In this document: piece by piece, positions 28,103 through 35,331 of the stretch | Position numbering within the stretch: the stretch's first letter is position 1 | How the letters are laid out: each line of letters starts with the position of its first letter | Virus record (IMG/VR): IMGVR_UViG_3300043427_003613 | Location: 1-39,048 of that record | Length of the DNA: 39,048 bases | Strand: one strand, 5' to 3' | Source of the DNA: a virus | The notes under the pieces: model-generated | What the model was told of the DNA's origin: nothing | What the model saw: the letters and a program-made list of their open reading frames with translations, nothing else | Databases searched by the model: none | Position numbers and translations under genes: made by a program

Positions 28103-28546
28103 ATGCCTAAAAAATTTGACAAGTTAGATGAAGTTTTTAATGTCGCAAGTGAAATTGTAGAAAATCAAATAGAACCTATACAAATTGAAAAGATAGAAGA
28201 AAAAAAAGAAACAACTTCGATAGTTAATGATATAAAAAGAGACTATGAGTATTCTAGAGGAAACTTCTATTCTATCATAGAAAAGGGACAAGAAGCAATT
28301 AATAGTGTTTTGGAATTAGCGCAAGAAACAGAATCTCCAAGAGCATATGAAGTTGTTGGTCAGTTAATTAAAAATGTTTCGGATGCTACTGATAAATTAA
28401 TGGAACTTCAGAAAAAACTCAAGGACATAGAGGAAGTTAAATCTTCAAGTGGACCAACAAATGTTACTAATGCACTCTTTGTCGGATCTACTGCTGAATT
28501 ATCAAAGTTATTAAAAAATAAGCTAAATGAGGAAGAAAATAAATAG
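28103..28546 (+). CDS. gp16: Small terminase subunit gp16
   Basis: The 147-aa product fits T4 gp16 (164 aa), the DNA-recognition and regulatory subunit of the packaging motor. Features are SIVNDIKRDYEYSRGNFYSI (about 39-58), then KGQEAINSVLELAQETESPR, followed by a central coiled coil with VGQLIKNVSDATDKLMELQK and the C-terminal FVGSTAELSKLLKN. Its position just after gp15 agrees. GAGG lies about 8 nt upstream of the ATG. The TAG stop overlaps a late-promoter-like box for the next gene. Confidence 0.92.
   Translation: MPKKFDKLDEVFNVASEIVENQIEPIQIEKIEEKKETTSIVNDIKRDYEYSRGNFYSIIEKGQEAINSVLELAQETESPRAYEVVGQLIKNVSDATDKLMELQKKLKDIEEVKSSSGPTNVTNALFVGSTAELSKLLKNKLNEEENK
28538..28545 (+). promoter_or_regulatory. 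Late-promoter-like box (AATAAATA) before the mosaic gene
   Basis: AATAAATA matches NATAAATA and overlaps the end of gp16. The next ATG begins 9 nt after the box, which is short, so a transcript from here would have almost no leader. An identical motif within the following coding region (28696-28703) shows that chance matches occur. Confidence 0.35.
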
Positions 28547-28554
28547 AAATAAAA

Positions 28555-30189
28555 ATGTTAAATCAAGCAGTAACTGAACTGGAAAATAGATTACTTAATC
28601 TAAAGGACACTTCTTATGATTCTATTGATAACTTGATGAGAAAAATTATGAGATCTCATAAAGTGACCGCTAAACAACTTCACAATGCTTTCACAAATAA
28701 ATATAAAAAGACACCAGACGATTGGATTAAAGGAAAAATGAAAAAAATTCACGAAGATCATAAAGAAATTGCTTCTGGTAAGAAAGCAGATGATGAAGGA
28801 TATATGGCAAGAAATGAATTGGATTCAATTGAAAGGGCAATTCAAAATCTCAGAAAATCCATAAAGTCTGGTGAGCAGCAACTTCCTGCGTGGGTTCAAT
28901 CAAAAATTACTAAGGCAGCAGATTATATTGATACTGCAGCGGAGTATCTTCAAAGTGATGAAAAAGTTGAAGAATCTATAAATCCATTAAAAGATCCAAA
29001 AACTCAAATTAAAAGATCTACTGGTGCTGGAGCATTAACTGCAAATGCAGCAAAACAATTAGGTTCAAAGGCACAAAAACTACAAAAAGAAAAAGCAAAG
29101 CAAGTTGATATTCCTAGATTTAATAAAGAAGAAATTTCTTTAGTTGAAAAAATTCTCGGGGAAGAAAAGTGTGGTAAAGACATGTATTGGTGTAATACTG
29201 ATAAGGTGTGTAAACCACTCCCAGAAGGAATGAAAGTTCCTGGACAAAAAATTAAACCAACTGAAGTTGGAATTGGAAAACCAGTTGAAGGATCTTGTAC
29301 TCATACTAAAAAAGGAAAATCTTGCCCTGTTCATGGAATGAGTCAATGCCCAATGGCAGAAGAAAGAGATCCAAAGGGACCAACTCAACCATATAAATCA
29401 CCACAAGAAATTGCTAAAAAGCATGGGGTTTCATTAAAAGAGATTCAAACACAAGTTGAAATTGGAACCAAAGTTGAATCTGAGCATACTTCAAATAAAA
29501 AACAAGCAAGAATAACCGCTCTTCAACATTTAGATGAACTTCCAGATTATTATACAAAGTTGAAAAAAATGGAAACTCAAAAAGAGAGTTCTATAATAAG
29601 AGATGCATATGGAAATTATTATGCTGAGTTTATTGATATCGTTAAAGCGGGAACTATAGAAGAAGAGAATCCTGGTCTTTGGGCAAACATTCATAAGCGT
29701 AGAGAAAAAGGTCTTCCTAGAAAAAAACCAGGACAAAAAGGATATCCAAAAACATTAGATGTTGATGAGGGAATTGAACAAGCAAGAAAAAATGTTGGTG
29801 CGGATAAATGCTGGAAAGGTAAAAAATTAGGAAATCCTCCAACAAAGATAAAAAATGGAAAAGAAGTTCCTAATTGCGTCAGTGAAGCGGCAAGAATTCC
29901 TGCCCAAACTGGCAATAATGTCTTTGTAACTTTATCTTGGAGAGGTAAATATTATACGATACAAATATTCTTCCCACAAGCAAAAGTTCCTTCAAGAATT
30001 GAGATTTCTGATGAGATTCAGAAAATTTATCCCGATTCAAGAGTAGTTACTTATCGAGTTGCAGATTTTAAACAAGGAGAACCTTTAGTATACGCTTATA
30101 GAGGTGGAAGTGGTGGCAAATTAGGTCCTAATAAAAACTATGTAAAACCTATGGGCGAAGAGGTTGAAATATCAGAGTTAAAAAAGTAG
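28555..30189 (+). CDS. Mosaic multi-domain protein between gp16 and gp17, 544 aa (zero-frame product)
   Basis: The protein is a chain of short modules familiar from marine phage proteins. Residues 22-59 have SIDNLMRKIMRSHKVTAKQL and TPDDWIKG; 82-133 have EGYMARNELDSI with AWVQSKITKAADYIDTAAEY. A Cys-rich part follows at 206-265 (YWCNTDKVCKPLPEG, SCTHTKKGKSCPVHGMSQC), possibly metal-binding. A DUF5661-like segment is at 284-338 (IAKKHGVSLKEIQ, EHTSNKKQARITALQHLDEL, YYTKL). LWANIHKRREKGLPRKKPGQ is at 376-395 and ADKCWKGKKLGN with VPNCV at 416-442. A W-x-G-x-x-Y domain at 454-503 is shared with the 105-aa protein downstream. No signal peptide or membrane segment. The stop TAG comes directly after the slippery heptamer A AAA AAG, and the adjoining -1 frame continues into another phage domain. 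Function unknown; a virion or packaging-associated role is inferred from position only. Confidence 0.82.
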   Translation: MLNQAVTELENRLLNLKDTSYDSIDNLMRKIMRSHKVTAKQLHNAFTNKYKKTPDDWIKGKMKKIHEDHKEIASGKKADDEGYMARNELDSIERAIQNLRKSIKSGEQQLPAWVQSKITKAADYIDTAAEYLQSDEKVEESINPLKDPKTQIKRSTGAGALTANAAKQLGSKAQKLQKEKAKQVDIPRFNKEEISLVEKILGEEKCGKDMYWCNTDKVCKPLPEGMKVPGQKIKPTEVGIGKPVEGSCTHTKKGKSCPVHGMSQCPMAEERDPKGPTQPYKSPQEIAKKHGVSLKEIQTQVEIGTKVESEHTSNKKQARITALQHLDELPDYYTKLKKMETQKESSIIRDAYGNYYAEFIDIVKAGTIEEENPGLWANIHKRREKGLPRKKPGQKGYPKTLDVDEGIEQARKNVGADKCWKGKKLGNPPTKIKNGKEVPNCVSEAARIPAQTGNNVFVTLSWRGKYYTIQIFFPQAKVPSRIEISDEIQKIYPDSRVVTYRVADFKQGEPLVYAYRGGSGGKLGPNKNYVKPMGEEVEISELKK

Positions 30190-30214
30190 AAAGTTCTTCT
30201 GAAGTAGCAGAAGA
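30180..30214 (+). promoter_or_regulatory. Putative programmed -1 ribosomal frameshift site: slippery heptamer plus stem-loop
   Basis: The heptamer A AAA AAG (30180-30186) is in the zero frame as X XXY YYZ, the same heptamer as in E. coli dnaX. It is followed at once by the zero-frame TAG (30187-30189). After an 8-nt spacer, TCTTCTG (30195-30201) pairs perfectly with CAGAAGA (30208-30214) across a 6-nt loop. The -1 frame is open for 94 codons from GTA 30186 to TAA 30468. A GAGG at 30160-30163 lies upstream but farther away than the Shine-Dalgarno stimulator of dnaX. A one-base indel in the A6 run would give the same layout. Confidence 0.6.
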
Positions 30215-30470
30215 TTGGCAAAAGGTAAATCGTAAAGATAAAACTGATGGATTAAGTCAGAAAGCAGTAAATGCTTATCGTAAAGAAAATCCTGGTTCTA
30301 AACTGCAAACTGCAGTAACTGAAAAAAATCCAACAGGCAAAAGGAAAAGTCGTCGTTCTTCTTTTTGTAGTCGTATGAAGGGTATGAAATCTAAATTGAC
30401 TTCATCAAAAACTGCAAATGATCCAGATTCCAGAATAAACAAAGCACTTCGTAGGTGGAGATGCCGCTAA
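30186..30470 (+). CDS. -1 frame extension carrying a DUF6321-like C-terminal domain, 94 aa
   Basis: The frame has no ATG, GTG or TTG between its upstream stop (TGA 30165-30167) and the domain; the first ATG is beyond its middle. Therefore it must be reached by frameshift or be a detached remnant. It reads VESSSEVAEDWQKVNRKDK, then GLSQKAVNAYRKENPGSKL, then a basic stretch with SFCSRMKGMKSKL, and ends with KTANDPDSRINKALRRW-RCR. These are the hallmarks of the DUF6321-type domain that often caps phage proteins (YxxENPGSxL, SFCxRMxGM, DPxSRINKALRxW). Joined to the zero-frame protein the product would be 638 aa. The strong conservation of its motifs argues against neutral decay. Confidence 0.7.
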   Translation, partial: VESSSEVAEDWQKVNRKDKTDGLSQKAVNAYRKENPGSKLQTAVTEKNPTGKRKSRRSSFCSRMKGMKSKLTSSKTANDPDSRINKALRRWRCR

Positions 30471-30491
30471 TATATTAATTGAACTAAAAAT

Positions 30492-32153
30492 ATGGCAGAT
30501 GAACATTATCTTGGTAATCCGTTACTTAAGAAGGCAAATACAAAAATTGAATTTACTGAAGAGCAAGTTCTTGAGTGGATTAAGTGTGCAAAAGATCCAG
30601 TTTATTTTGCAAAGAATTATATAAAAATTGTAACTCTTGATCACGGATTGTCAAAATTTAATACATATCCGTTTCAAGAAGAAATGATTGAGACGTTTCA
30701 TAATAATCGTTTTAGTATTTGTAAGCTACCACGTCAATCTGGGAAAAGTACTACAGTAGTCTCTTATCTTCTTCATTATGCTATTTTTAATGATAATGTA
30801 AACATCGCAATTCTTGCAAACAAAGCATCAACTGCAAGAGATCTTCTTGATCGTCTTCAAACAGGGTATGAGAACTTGCCAAAATGGTTGCAGCAAGGGG
30901 TAATATCTTGGAATAAAGGTTCTATGGAACTTGAAAATAAATCTAAGATTACTGCTGCATCAACTTCAGCATCTTCAATTCGAGGAGGAACCTATAATAT
31001 CATTTTCTTGGACGAATTTGCATTCGTCCCAAATACTGTTGCTGATAATTTCTTTAGTTCTGTTTATCCTGTAATTACATCTGGACTATCTTCAAAGGTG
31101 ATCGTGGTTAGTACCCCATATGGTATGAACCATTTTTACCGTTTATGGGATGATGCACAAAAAAGTAAGAACGCTTATGTTCCAATTGAAGTTCATTGGA
31201 CAGATGTTCCTGGAAGAGACGAGGAATTTAAGAGAACTACTATTGCAAATACTTCTGAGGCTCAGTGGAGACAAGAGTTTGAGTGCTTATTTCTTGGATC
31301 ATCAGATACCCTTATTTCTGGACCAGTACTTAATAGATTAGTATTTGAGCAACCAAAGACATCCAGTGCAGGATTAGATGTCTATGAAGACCCTCAGGAG
31401 GACCATACCTATGTGGTTACTGTTGACGTTGCTCGTGGAGTAGAAAAAGATTTTTCAGCATTTTTAGTAATAGATGTATCTCAATTTCCACATAAAGTAG
31501 TTGCAAAATATAGAAATAATCAAATAAGACCCATACTATTTCCACAAATTATAAAAGACGTTGCAATATCTTATAATAAGGCATATATTTTATGTGAAGT
31601 TAATGATGTTGGAGATCAAGTAGCTGCTGGTCTTCATTATGATTTGGAATATCCAAATCTTCTTATGAGTTCCATGCGGGGAAGAGCAGGTCAAATTTTA
31701 GGACAAGGATTTTCTGGCAAAAAAGTTCAACTTGGAGTAAAGATGTCAAAAACAACCAAAAAGGTTGGTTGTTTAAACTTAAAAACTCTTATTGAAGATA
31801 ATAAACTTGTATTTAATGATTTTGAAGTTATTAATGAACTTACAACTTTCATTCAAAAAGGTAATTCTTTTGAGGCAGAAGAAGGGAGAAATGATGATTT
31901 GGTAATGTGTTTAGTGATGTATTCTTGGTTAATTTTACAAGATTACTTCAAAGAACTTACTGACCAAGATATACGAAAAAAAATATATGAAGAGCAAAAG
32001 AATCAAGTAGAGCAAGATATGTCTCCTTTTGGATTTATTATTGATGGTATAAATGATGAGAACACTTTTGTAGATAAAGATGGTGATAGATGGTATACTG
32101 ATGAATATGGCGATTCGCAAGCAGAATTTTCTTACATGTGGAATTACATCTAA
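30492..32153 (+). CDS. gp17: Large terminase subunit gp17 (packaging ATPase and nuclease)
   Basis: The 553-aa protein is the T4 gp17-type DNA packaging motor and headful nuclease, which docks on the gp20 portal. The ATPase domain has Walker A at about 81-88 (RQSGKSTT) and Walker B at about 170-175 (IIFLDE, with D174 and catalytic E175). Motif III is at about 207-213 (STPYGMN). The RNase H-like nuclease has D312 in VTVDVARG, E369 in LCEVNDVG, and D468/D469 in EGRNDDLVM. All key residues appear intact. It is shorter than T4 gp17 (610 aa). The start ATG lies 22 nt after the -1 frame extension and has no strong ribosome binding site. The stop overlaps the next ATG by one base. Confidence 0.95.
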   Translation: MADEHYLGNPLLKKANTKIEFTEEQVLEWIKCAKDPVYFAKNYIKIVTLDHGLSKFNTYPFQEEMIETFHNNRFSICKLPRQSGKSTTVVSYLLHYAIFNDNVNIAILANKASTARDLLDRLQTGYENLPKWLQQGVISWNKGSMELENKSKITAASTSASSIRGGTYNIIFLDEFAFVPNTVADNFFSSVYPVITSGLSSKVIVVSTPYGMNHFYRLWDDAQKSKNAYVPIEVHWTDVPGRDEEFKRTTIANTSEAQWRQEFECLFLGSSDTLISGPVLNRLVFEQPKTSSAGLDVYEDPQEDHTYVVTVDVARGVEKDFSAFLVIDVSQFPHKVVAKYRNNQIRPILFPQIIKDVAISYNKAYILCEVNDVGDQVAAGLHYDLEYPNLLMSSMRGRAGQILGQGFSGKKVQLGVKMSKTTKKVGCLNLKTLIEDNKLVFNDFEVINELTTFIQKGNSFEAEEGRNDDLVMCLVMYSWLILQDYFKELTDQDIRKKIYEEQKNQVEQDMSPFGFIIDGINDENTFVDKDGDRWYTDEYGDSQAEFSYMWNYI

Positions 32154-32383
32154 TGGACTTAGAGGACCATCTAAATTTTGATCACTTATTCTTATATGAA
32201 AGAAAATGTAGAGTTTGTGGTAAAACTAAAAATTTAATAGATGAATTTTATCGGACAAGAAAAGATAGAGGTCCAGTATCTTCTTCTTTTTCTTATGAGT
32301 GTAAAAAATGTGCCAAAAAACGAATTATTACGTCAAGAAAAAAGAACACACCTAAACCAAAATGGGAATATCCTGACTGGTAA
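32153..32383 (+). CDS. Cys4 zinc-ribbon-like small protein, 76 aa
   Basis: The 76-aa product has two CxxC pairs, C19-x2-C22 (ERKCRVCGK) and C50-x2-C53 (YECKKCAKKR), followed by a Lys/Arg-rich tail, so zinc binding and nucleic-acid contact are plausible. The segment LIDEFYRTRKDRG between the knuckles is typical of small zinc-ribbon proteins encoded between gp17 and gp18 in marine T4-like phages. I chose the ATG at 32153, overlapping the gp17 stop (TAATG), over a GTG five codons upstream inside gp17, because it fits the stop/start pattern of the region. It has no HNH catalytic residues that I can see. Confidence 0.75.
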   Translation: MDLEDHLNFDHLFLYERKCRVCGKTKNLIDEFYRTRKDRGPVSSSFSYECKKCAKKRIITSRKKNTPKPKWEYPDW

Positions 32384-32387
32384 ACTG

Positions 32388-32411
32388 TTCACGCCAGATT
32401 TCCCCCGTGAA
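32388..32411 (+). other. Inverted repeat between the zinc-ribbon gene and gp18
   Basis: TTCACG (32388-32393) pairs with CGTGAA (32406-32411) across a 12-nt loop. It lies just after the stop codon and ahead of the gp18 promoter box. Only a short TTTT (32420-32423) follows at a distance, so a terminator role is doubtful; mRNA end protection is an alternative. Confidence 0.3.
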
Positions 32412-32423
32412 AAGTGTAGTTTT

Positions 32424-32431
32424 GATAAATA
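32424..32431 (+). promoter_or_regulatory. Late-promoter-like box (GATAAATA) upstream of gp18
   Basis: GATAAATA matches NATAAATA and sits in an 84-nt non-coding gap, 36 nt before the gp18 ATG, leaving room for a transcript start and the AGGAG ribosome binding site at 32454-32458. It is one of the two best-placed boxes in the window, as expected for a highly expressed sheath gene. Confidence 0.7.
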
Positions 32432-32467
32432 TTTTTTAGATAAACTGAGACTTAGGAGAAAAACTAA

Positions 32468-34648
32468 ATGGCGACTCCTCAATTATCTCCCGGTGTATTG
32501 ATCCGCGAGGTTGACCTTACCGTAGGAAGAGCTGATAATGTTTTAGATAATATTGGAGTGATTGCGGGTCCTTTTGCAATTGGTCCCGTAGATGAACCAA
32601 TTGATATTACAACCGAAAATGAGTTGATAAATGTTTTCGGTAAACCAATTTCTACTGATGCTCAATATGAGTATTGGATGAGTGCATCTTCATTTCTTTC
32701 ATATGGTGGTGTTCTTAAAGTAGTAAGAACTGACGGTGCTGAACTAATAAATGCAAATGCTATTCGCAATTCTTCTGGTGTTTCTACCGCAGGAGAACCT
32801 TCTTTAAAAATTAAAAACTTTGACGATTACGAGGCAAATTATGCTGATGATATCGCAAACTATATTTTTGCTGCAAAAAATCCAGGATCTTGGGCGAATA
32901 ATCTTAAAGTTTGCGTAATTGACGATAAGGCAGACCAAATTATAAATGTAGGTTCTGCATATACATTTGCTCAAGTTGGATATGGAATTACAACTGCTTT
33001 AGTAAATGTTCCTTCTGCTGGAGTTGGAACTACTTCAGTTTTTAACGGATACTTAAAAGGTATTATTACTGGAGTTGGTACAAGCACAGTTGATGTAAAA
33101 ATTGTATCATTAGTTGATACTAATAATACTGAAATTCCAATTACATATGCTCAAAGAAATCAACTGAGATCTTTTAGACCTACAAATACAGTAGGAATAA
33201 TTAGTGCAACTGGTGTTGGACTTGCTACCGCTCTAATTGGATCAGGATCTAATGATCTTTTAGATTGGTATGATCAACAAACTTTAAATCTCACAAATAC
33301 TAGTATTTACTGGAGATCTATTGCACCAAAACCAGGAACATCACAATATGCTGCAGAGAGACAATCCAAGAGTGATGAAATCCACGTAGTAGTAATTGAC
33401 GATACTGGATCAGTAACAGGTATTCAAGGTAATCTTTTAGAAAAGCACATTGGATTATCTAAAGCAATTGATTCGATTTCTGCAATAAATTCCCCACAAA
33501 AAATTTGGTGGAAAAATTATCTTGCAATATACTCAAGATATGTTTATGCTGGAGACAATCCATCAGATGATATAAATGTAAATGAAAATGTAGTTCCTGT
33601 TGGTTTTAGCAGTGCTTTCACTGCATTAACTACATCAGATGGTCTTTGGAATGATATTGCACAAGGAAAAACCTTTAGTGCTCTTGGAAATGTAACTTAT
33701 AATCTCACTGGAGGATCTGATTACACTTCTTTAGGTGGAATGCAAGCAACTCTTGGAGATTTAATAACTTCATATAATCTATTCTCAAATAGAGATGAAA
33801 TTGCAGTTGACTATCTAATTATGGGACCTGGACTTCAGAATAAATTTGAATCTCAAGCAAAAGCAAATCATCTCATTTCTATCGCAAATCAAAGAAAAGA
33901 TTGTGTTGCGGTTATTTCACCACATCGTCAAGATGTTGTAGATATTACAAATCCAGATACTCAAACTGATAATATAATAGAATTCTTCTCTCCACTTTCA
34001 TCTTCATCTTATGTAGTATTTGATAGTGGATATAAGTACACTTATGATAGATTCAATAATAGATTTAGATATATTCCTTGCAACCCAGATGTTGCTGGAT
34101 TGATGGTTCGCACTAGTATCTTTGCATATCCTTGGTTCTCCCCTGCAGGACAGCAAAGAGGAATCTTAAATAATGCTATTAAATTGGCATATAATCCAAA
34201 TAAAGCACAAAGAGATCAACTTTACCCATTAAGAATTAACGCAATTATCAATCAACCAGGAATTGGAATTCTTCTCTTTGGAGATAAAACTGCTCTTGGA
34301 TATGCATCTGCATTTGATAGAATTAACGTTCGTCGTTTATTCTTAACTGTTGAACAGGCACTTGAAAGACTTGCACAAGCACAGCTCTTCGAATTGAATG
34401 ATGAAATTACTAGATCAAACTTTGTAAACGTCGTTGAACCTTACCTACGTGATGTTCAAGCAAAGAGAGGTCTTTATGGATTCTTCGTTAAGTGTGATGA
34501 GACAAATAACACTCCGGATGTTATTGATAACAATGAATTTAGAGCAGATATTTTCCTGAAACCTGCAAAATCCATCAATTATGTAACTCTTACATTCGTA
34601 GCAACCAGAACTGGCGTTGCGTTTGAGGAAGTTGTTGGTACTGTTTGA
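32468..34648 (+). CDS. gp18: Tail sheath protein gp18
   Basis: The 726-aa protein matches T4 gp18 (659 aa), the contractile sheath subunit. N-terminal LSPGVLIREVDLTVGRADNV and GPFAIGPVDEPIDI, then WMSASSFLSYGGVLKVVRTD, are characteristic. The conserved C-terminal half contains RFRYIPCNPDVAGLMVRTSI, then WFSPAGQQRGILNNAIKLAY and DRINVRRLFLTVEQALERLA. The C-terminus has the strand ATRTGVAFEEVVG used for linking neighbours. A variable middle part (about 150-270) is rich in GVGTT-like peptides. The start has a good AGGAG 9 nt upstream and a dedicated late-promoter box. Confidence 0.95.
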   Translation: MATPQLSPGVLIREVDLTVGRADNVLDNIGVIAGPFAIGPVDEPIDITTENELINVFGKPISTDAQYEYWMSASSFLSYGGVLKVVRTDGAELINANAIRNSSGVSTAGEPSLKIKNFDDYEANYADDIANYIFAAKNPGSWANNLKVCVIDDKADQIINVGSAYTFAQVGYGITTALVNVPSAGVGTTSVFNGYLKGIITGVGTSTVDVKIVSLVDTNNTEIPITYAQRNQLRSFRPTNTVGIISATGVGLATALIGSGSNDLLDWYDQQTLNLTNTSIYWRSIAPKPGTSQYAAERQSKSDEIHVVVIDDTGSVTGIQGNLLEKHIGLSKAIDSISAINSPQKIWWKNYLAIYSRYVYAGDNPSDDINVNENVVPVGFSSAFTALTTSDGLWNDIAQGKTFSALGNVTYNLTGGSDYTSLGGMQATLGDLITSYNLFSNRDEIAVDYLIMGPGLQNKFESQAKANHLISIANQRKDCVAVISPHRQDVVDITNPDTQTDNIIEFFSPLSSSSYVVFDSGYKYTYDRFNNRFRYIPCNPDVAGLMVRTSIFAYPWFSPAGQQRGILNNAIKLAYNPNKAQRDQLYPLRINAIINQPGIGILLFGDKTALGYASAFDRINVRRLFLTVEQALERLAQAQLFELNDEITRSNFVNVVEPYLRDVQAKRGLYGFFVKCDETNNTPDVIDNNEFRADIFLKPAKSINYVTLTFVATRTGVAFEEVVGTV

Positions 34649-34652
34649 TTTT

Positions 34653-34660
34653 AATAAATT
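34653..34660 (+). promoter_or_regulatory. Weak late-promoter-like box (AATAAATT) before gp19
   Basis: The box has one mismatch to NATAAATA, 23 nt before the gp19 ATG. It could raise tube-protein expression over sheath, but the match is imperfect. Confidence 0.25.
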
Positions 34661-34666
34661 AATTAC

Positions 34667-34675
34667 AAAGGAGGA
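34667..34675 (+). promoter_or_regulatory. Strong ribosome binding site of gp19
   Basis: AAAGGAGGA ends 8 nt before the gp19 ATG and is the most complete Shine-Dalgarno sequence in the window. This fits the large copy number needed for the tail tube protein. Confidence 0.8.
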
Positions 34676-34683
34676 ATTCTAAA

Positions 34684-35295
34684 ATGGCTCACAGTCTTTC
34701 AGATTTTAAAAAGGCACTATCTCGCGGCGGTGCAAGACCTAATCTATTTGAGGTAAAACTTGATAGTTTACCTTCTGGAGTAAATCTATCCGCAAGTTCT
34801 GGAGATAATGATAATTTCAGTATGCTTTGCAAAGCTGCTGCTTTACCAGCATCAAATATTGCACCAATTGATGTTCCATTCCGAGGTCGTATTTTTAAAG
34901 TTGCAGGAGATAGAACATTTGATACTTGGACAGTAACTGTTATTAATGATGAAGATTTTGTGATTAGAAATGCTATGGAAGCATGGATGCAATCAATTGG
35001 TCAATATAGTGATGGTAGTGGATTTGCTAATCCTAATGATTATATGGCAAGTGCTACAGTAAAACAACTTGGAAGAAATGCTTCTGACGTTGGTTTTGGT
35101 AAGTACGCTGGACAAGGATTGAAGCCTATTGCCCAATATAAATTTTATGATATATTCCCAACTAATATATCACAAATTGATTTGTCATATGATACCTCAG
35201 ATACTATTGAAGAATTTACTGTAGAATTCCAAGTTCAATGGTGGGTTCCTGAAACAGCAGGAAATACTAATGCTTCTAATGATCCTTTGGTTTAA
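34684..35295 (+). CDS. gp19: Tail tube protein gp19
   Basis: The 203-aa protein matches T4 gp19 (163 aa), the hexameric tube subunit inside the sheath. Features are the N-terminal SLSDFKKALSRGGARPNLFE, then MLCKAAALPASNIAPIDVPF, FRGRIFKVAGDRTFDTWTVT (about residues 66-85), EDFVIRNAMEAWMQSIGQ, and the C-terminal FYDIFPTNISQIDLSYDTSD with EEFTVEFQVQWW. It directly follows gp18 as in T4 and has the strongest ribosome binding site of the region. Its stop codon lies inside a 9-bp inverted repeat that also holds the gp20 promoter box. Confidence 0.95.
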   Translation: MAHSLSDFKKALSRGGARPNLFEVKLDSLPSGVNLSASSGDNDNFSMLCKAAALPASNIAPIDVPFRGRIFKVAGDRTFDTWTVTVINDEDFVIRNAMEAWMQSIGQYSDGSGFANPNDYMASATVKQLGRNASDVGFGKYAGQGLKPIAQYKFYDIFPTNISQIDLSYDTSDTIEEFTVEFQVQWWVPETAGNTNASNDPLV

Positions 35296-35322
35296 CTTAT
35301 AAATAGTACAGAATAAGTTAAA
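35291..35322 (+). terminator. Perfect 9-bp inverted repeat plus T5 after gp19, enclosing the gp20 promoter box
   Basis: TTTAACTTA (35291-35299) is the exact reverse complement of TAAGTTAAA (35314-35322), with a 14-nt loop and then TTTTT (35323-35327). It has the outline of a weak intrinsic terminator, although the stem is almost all A-T. The gp19 stop and most of the TATAAATA box lie within it. Confidence 0.4.
35298..35305 (+). promoter_or_regulatory. Canonical late promoter box (TATAAATA) upstream of gp20
   Basis: This is an exact match to the T4 late promoter TATAAATA, 26 nt before the gp20 ATG. It lies in the 5' arm and loop of the inverted repeat at 35291-35322. Confidence 0.7.
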
Positions 35323-35331
35323 TTTTTAATA

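Noticed and set aside
28696-28703. AATAAATA inside the mosaic gene
   Set aside because: It is well inside the coding sequence with no gene start nearby. It is likely a chance match, and it lowers confidence in isolated boxes.
30165-30470. The -1 frame domain as an independent small gene
   Set aside because: No ATG, GTG or TTG precedes the domain in that frame after the TGA at 30165; the first ATG would remove more than half of it.
32138-32155. GTG at 32138 as the start of the zinc-ribbon protein
   Set aside because: It lies inside gp17 without a ribosome binding site. The ATG at 32153 makes the TAATG overlap typical of this genome.
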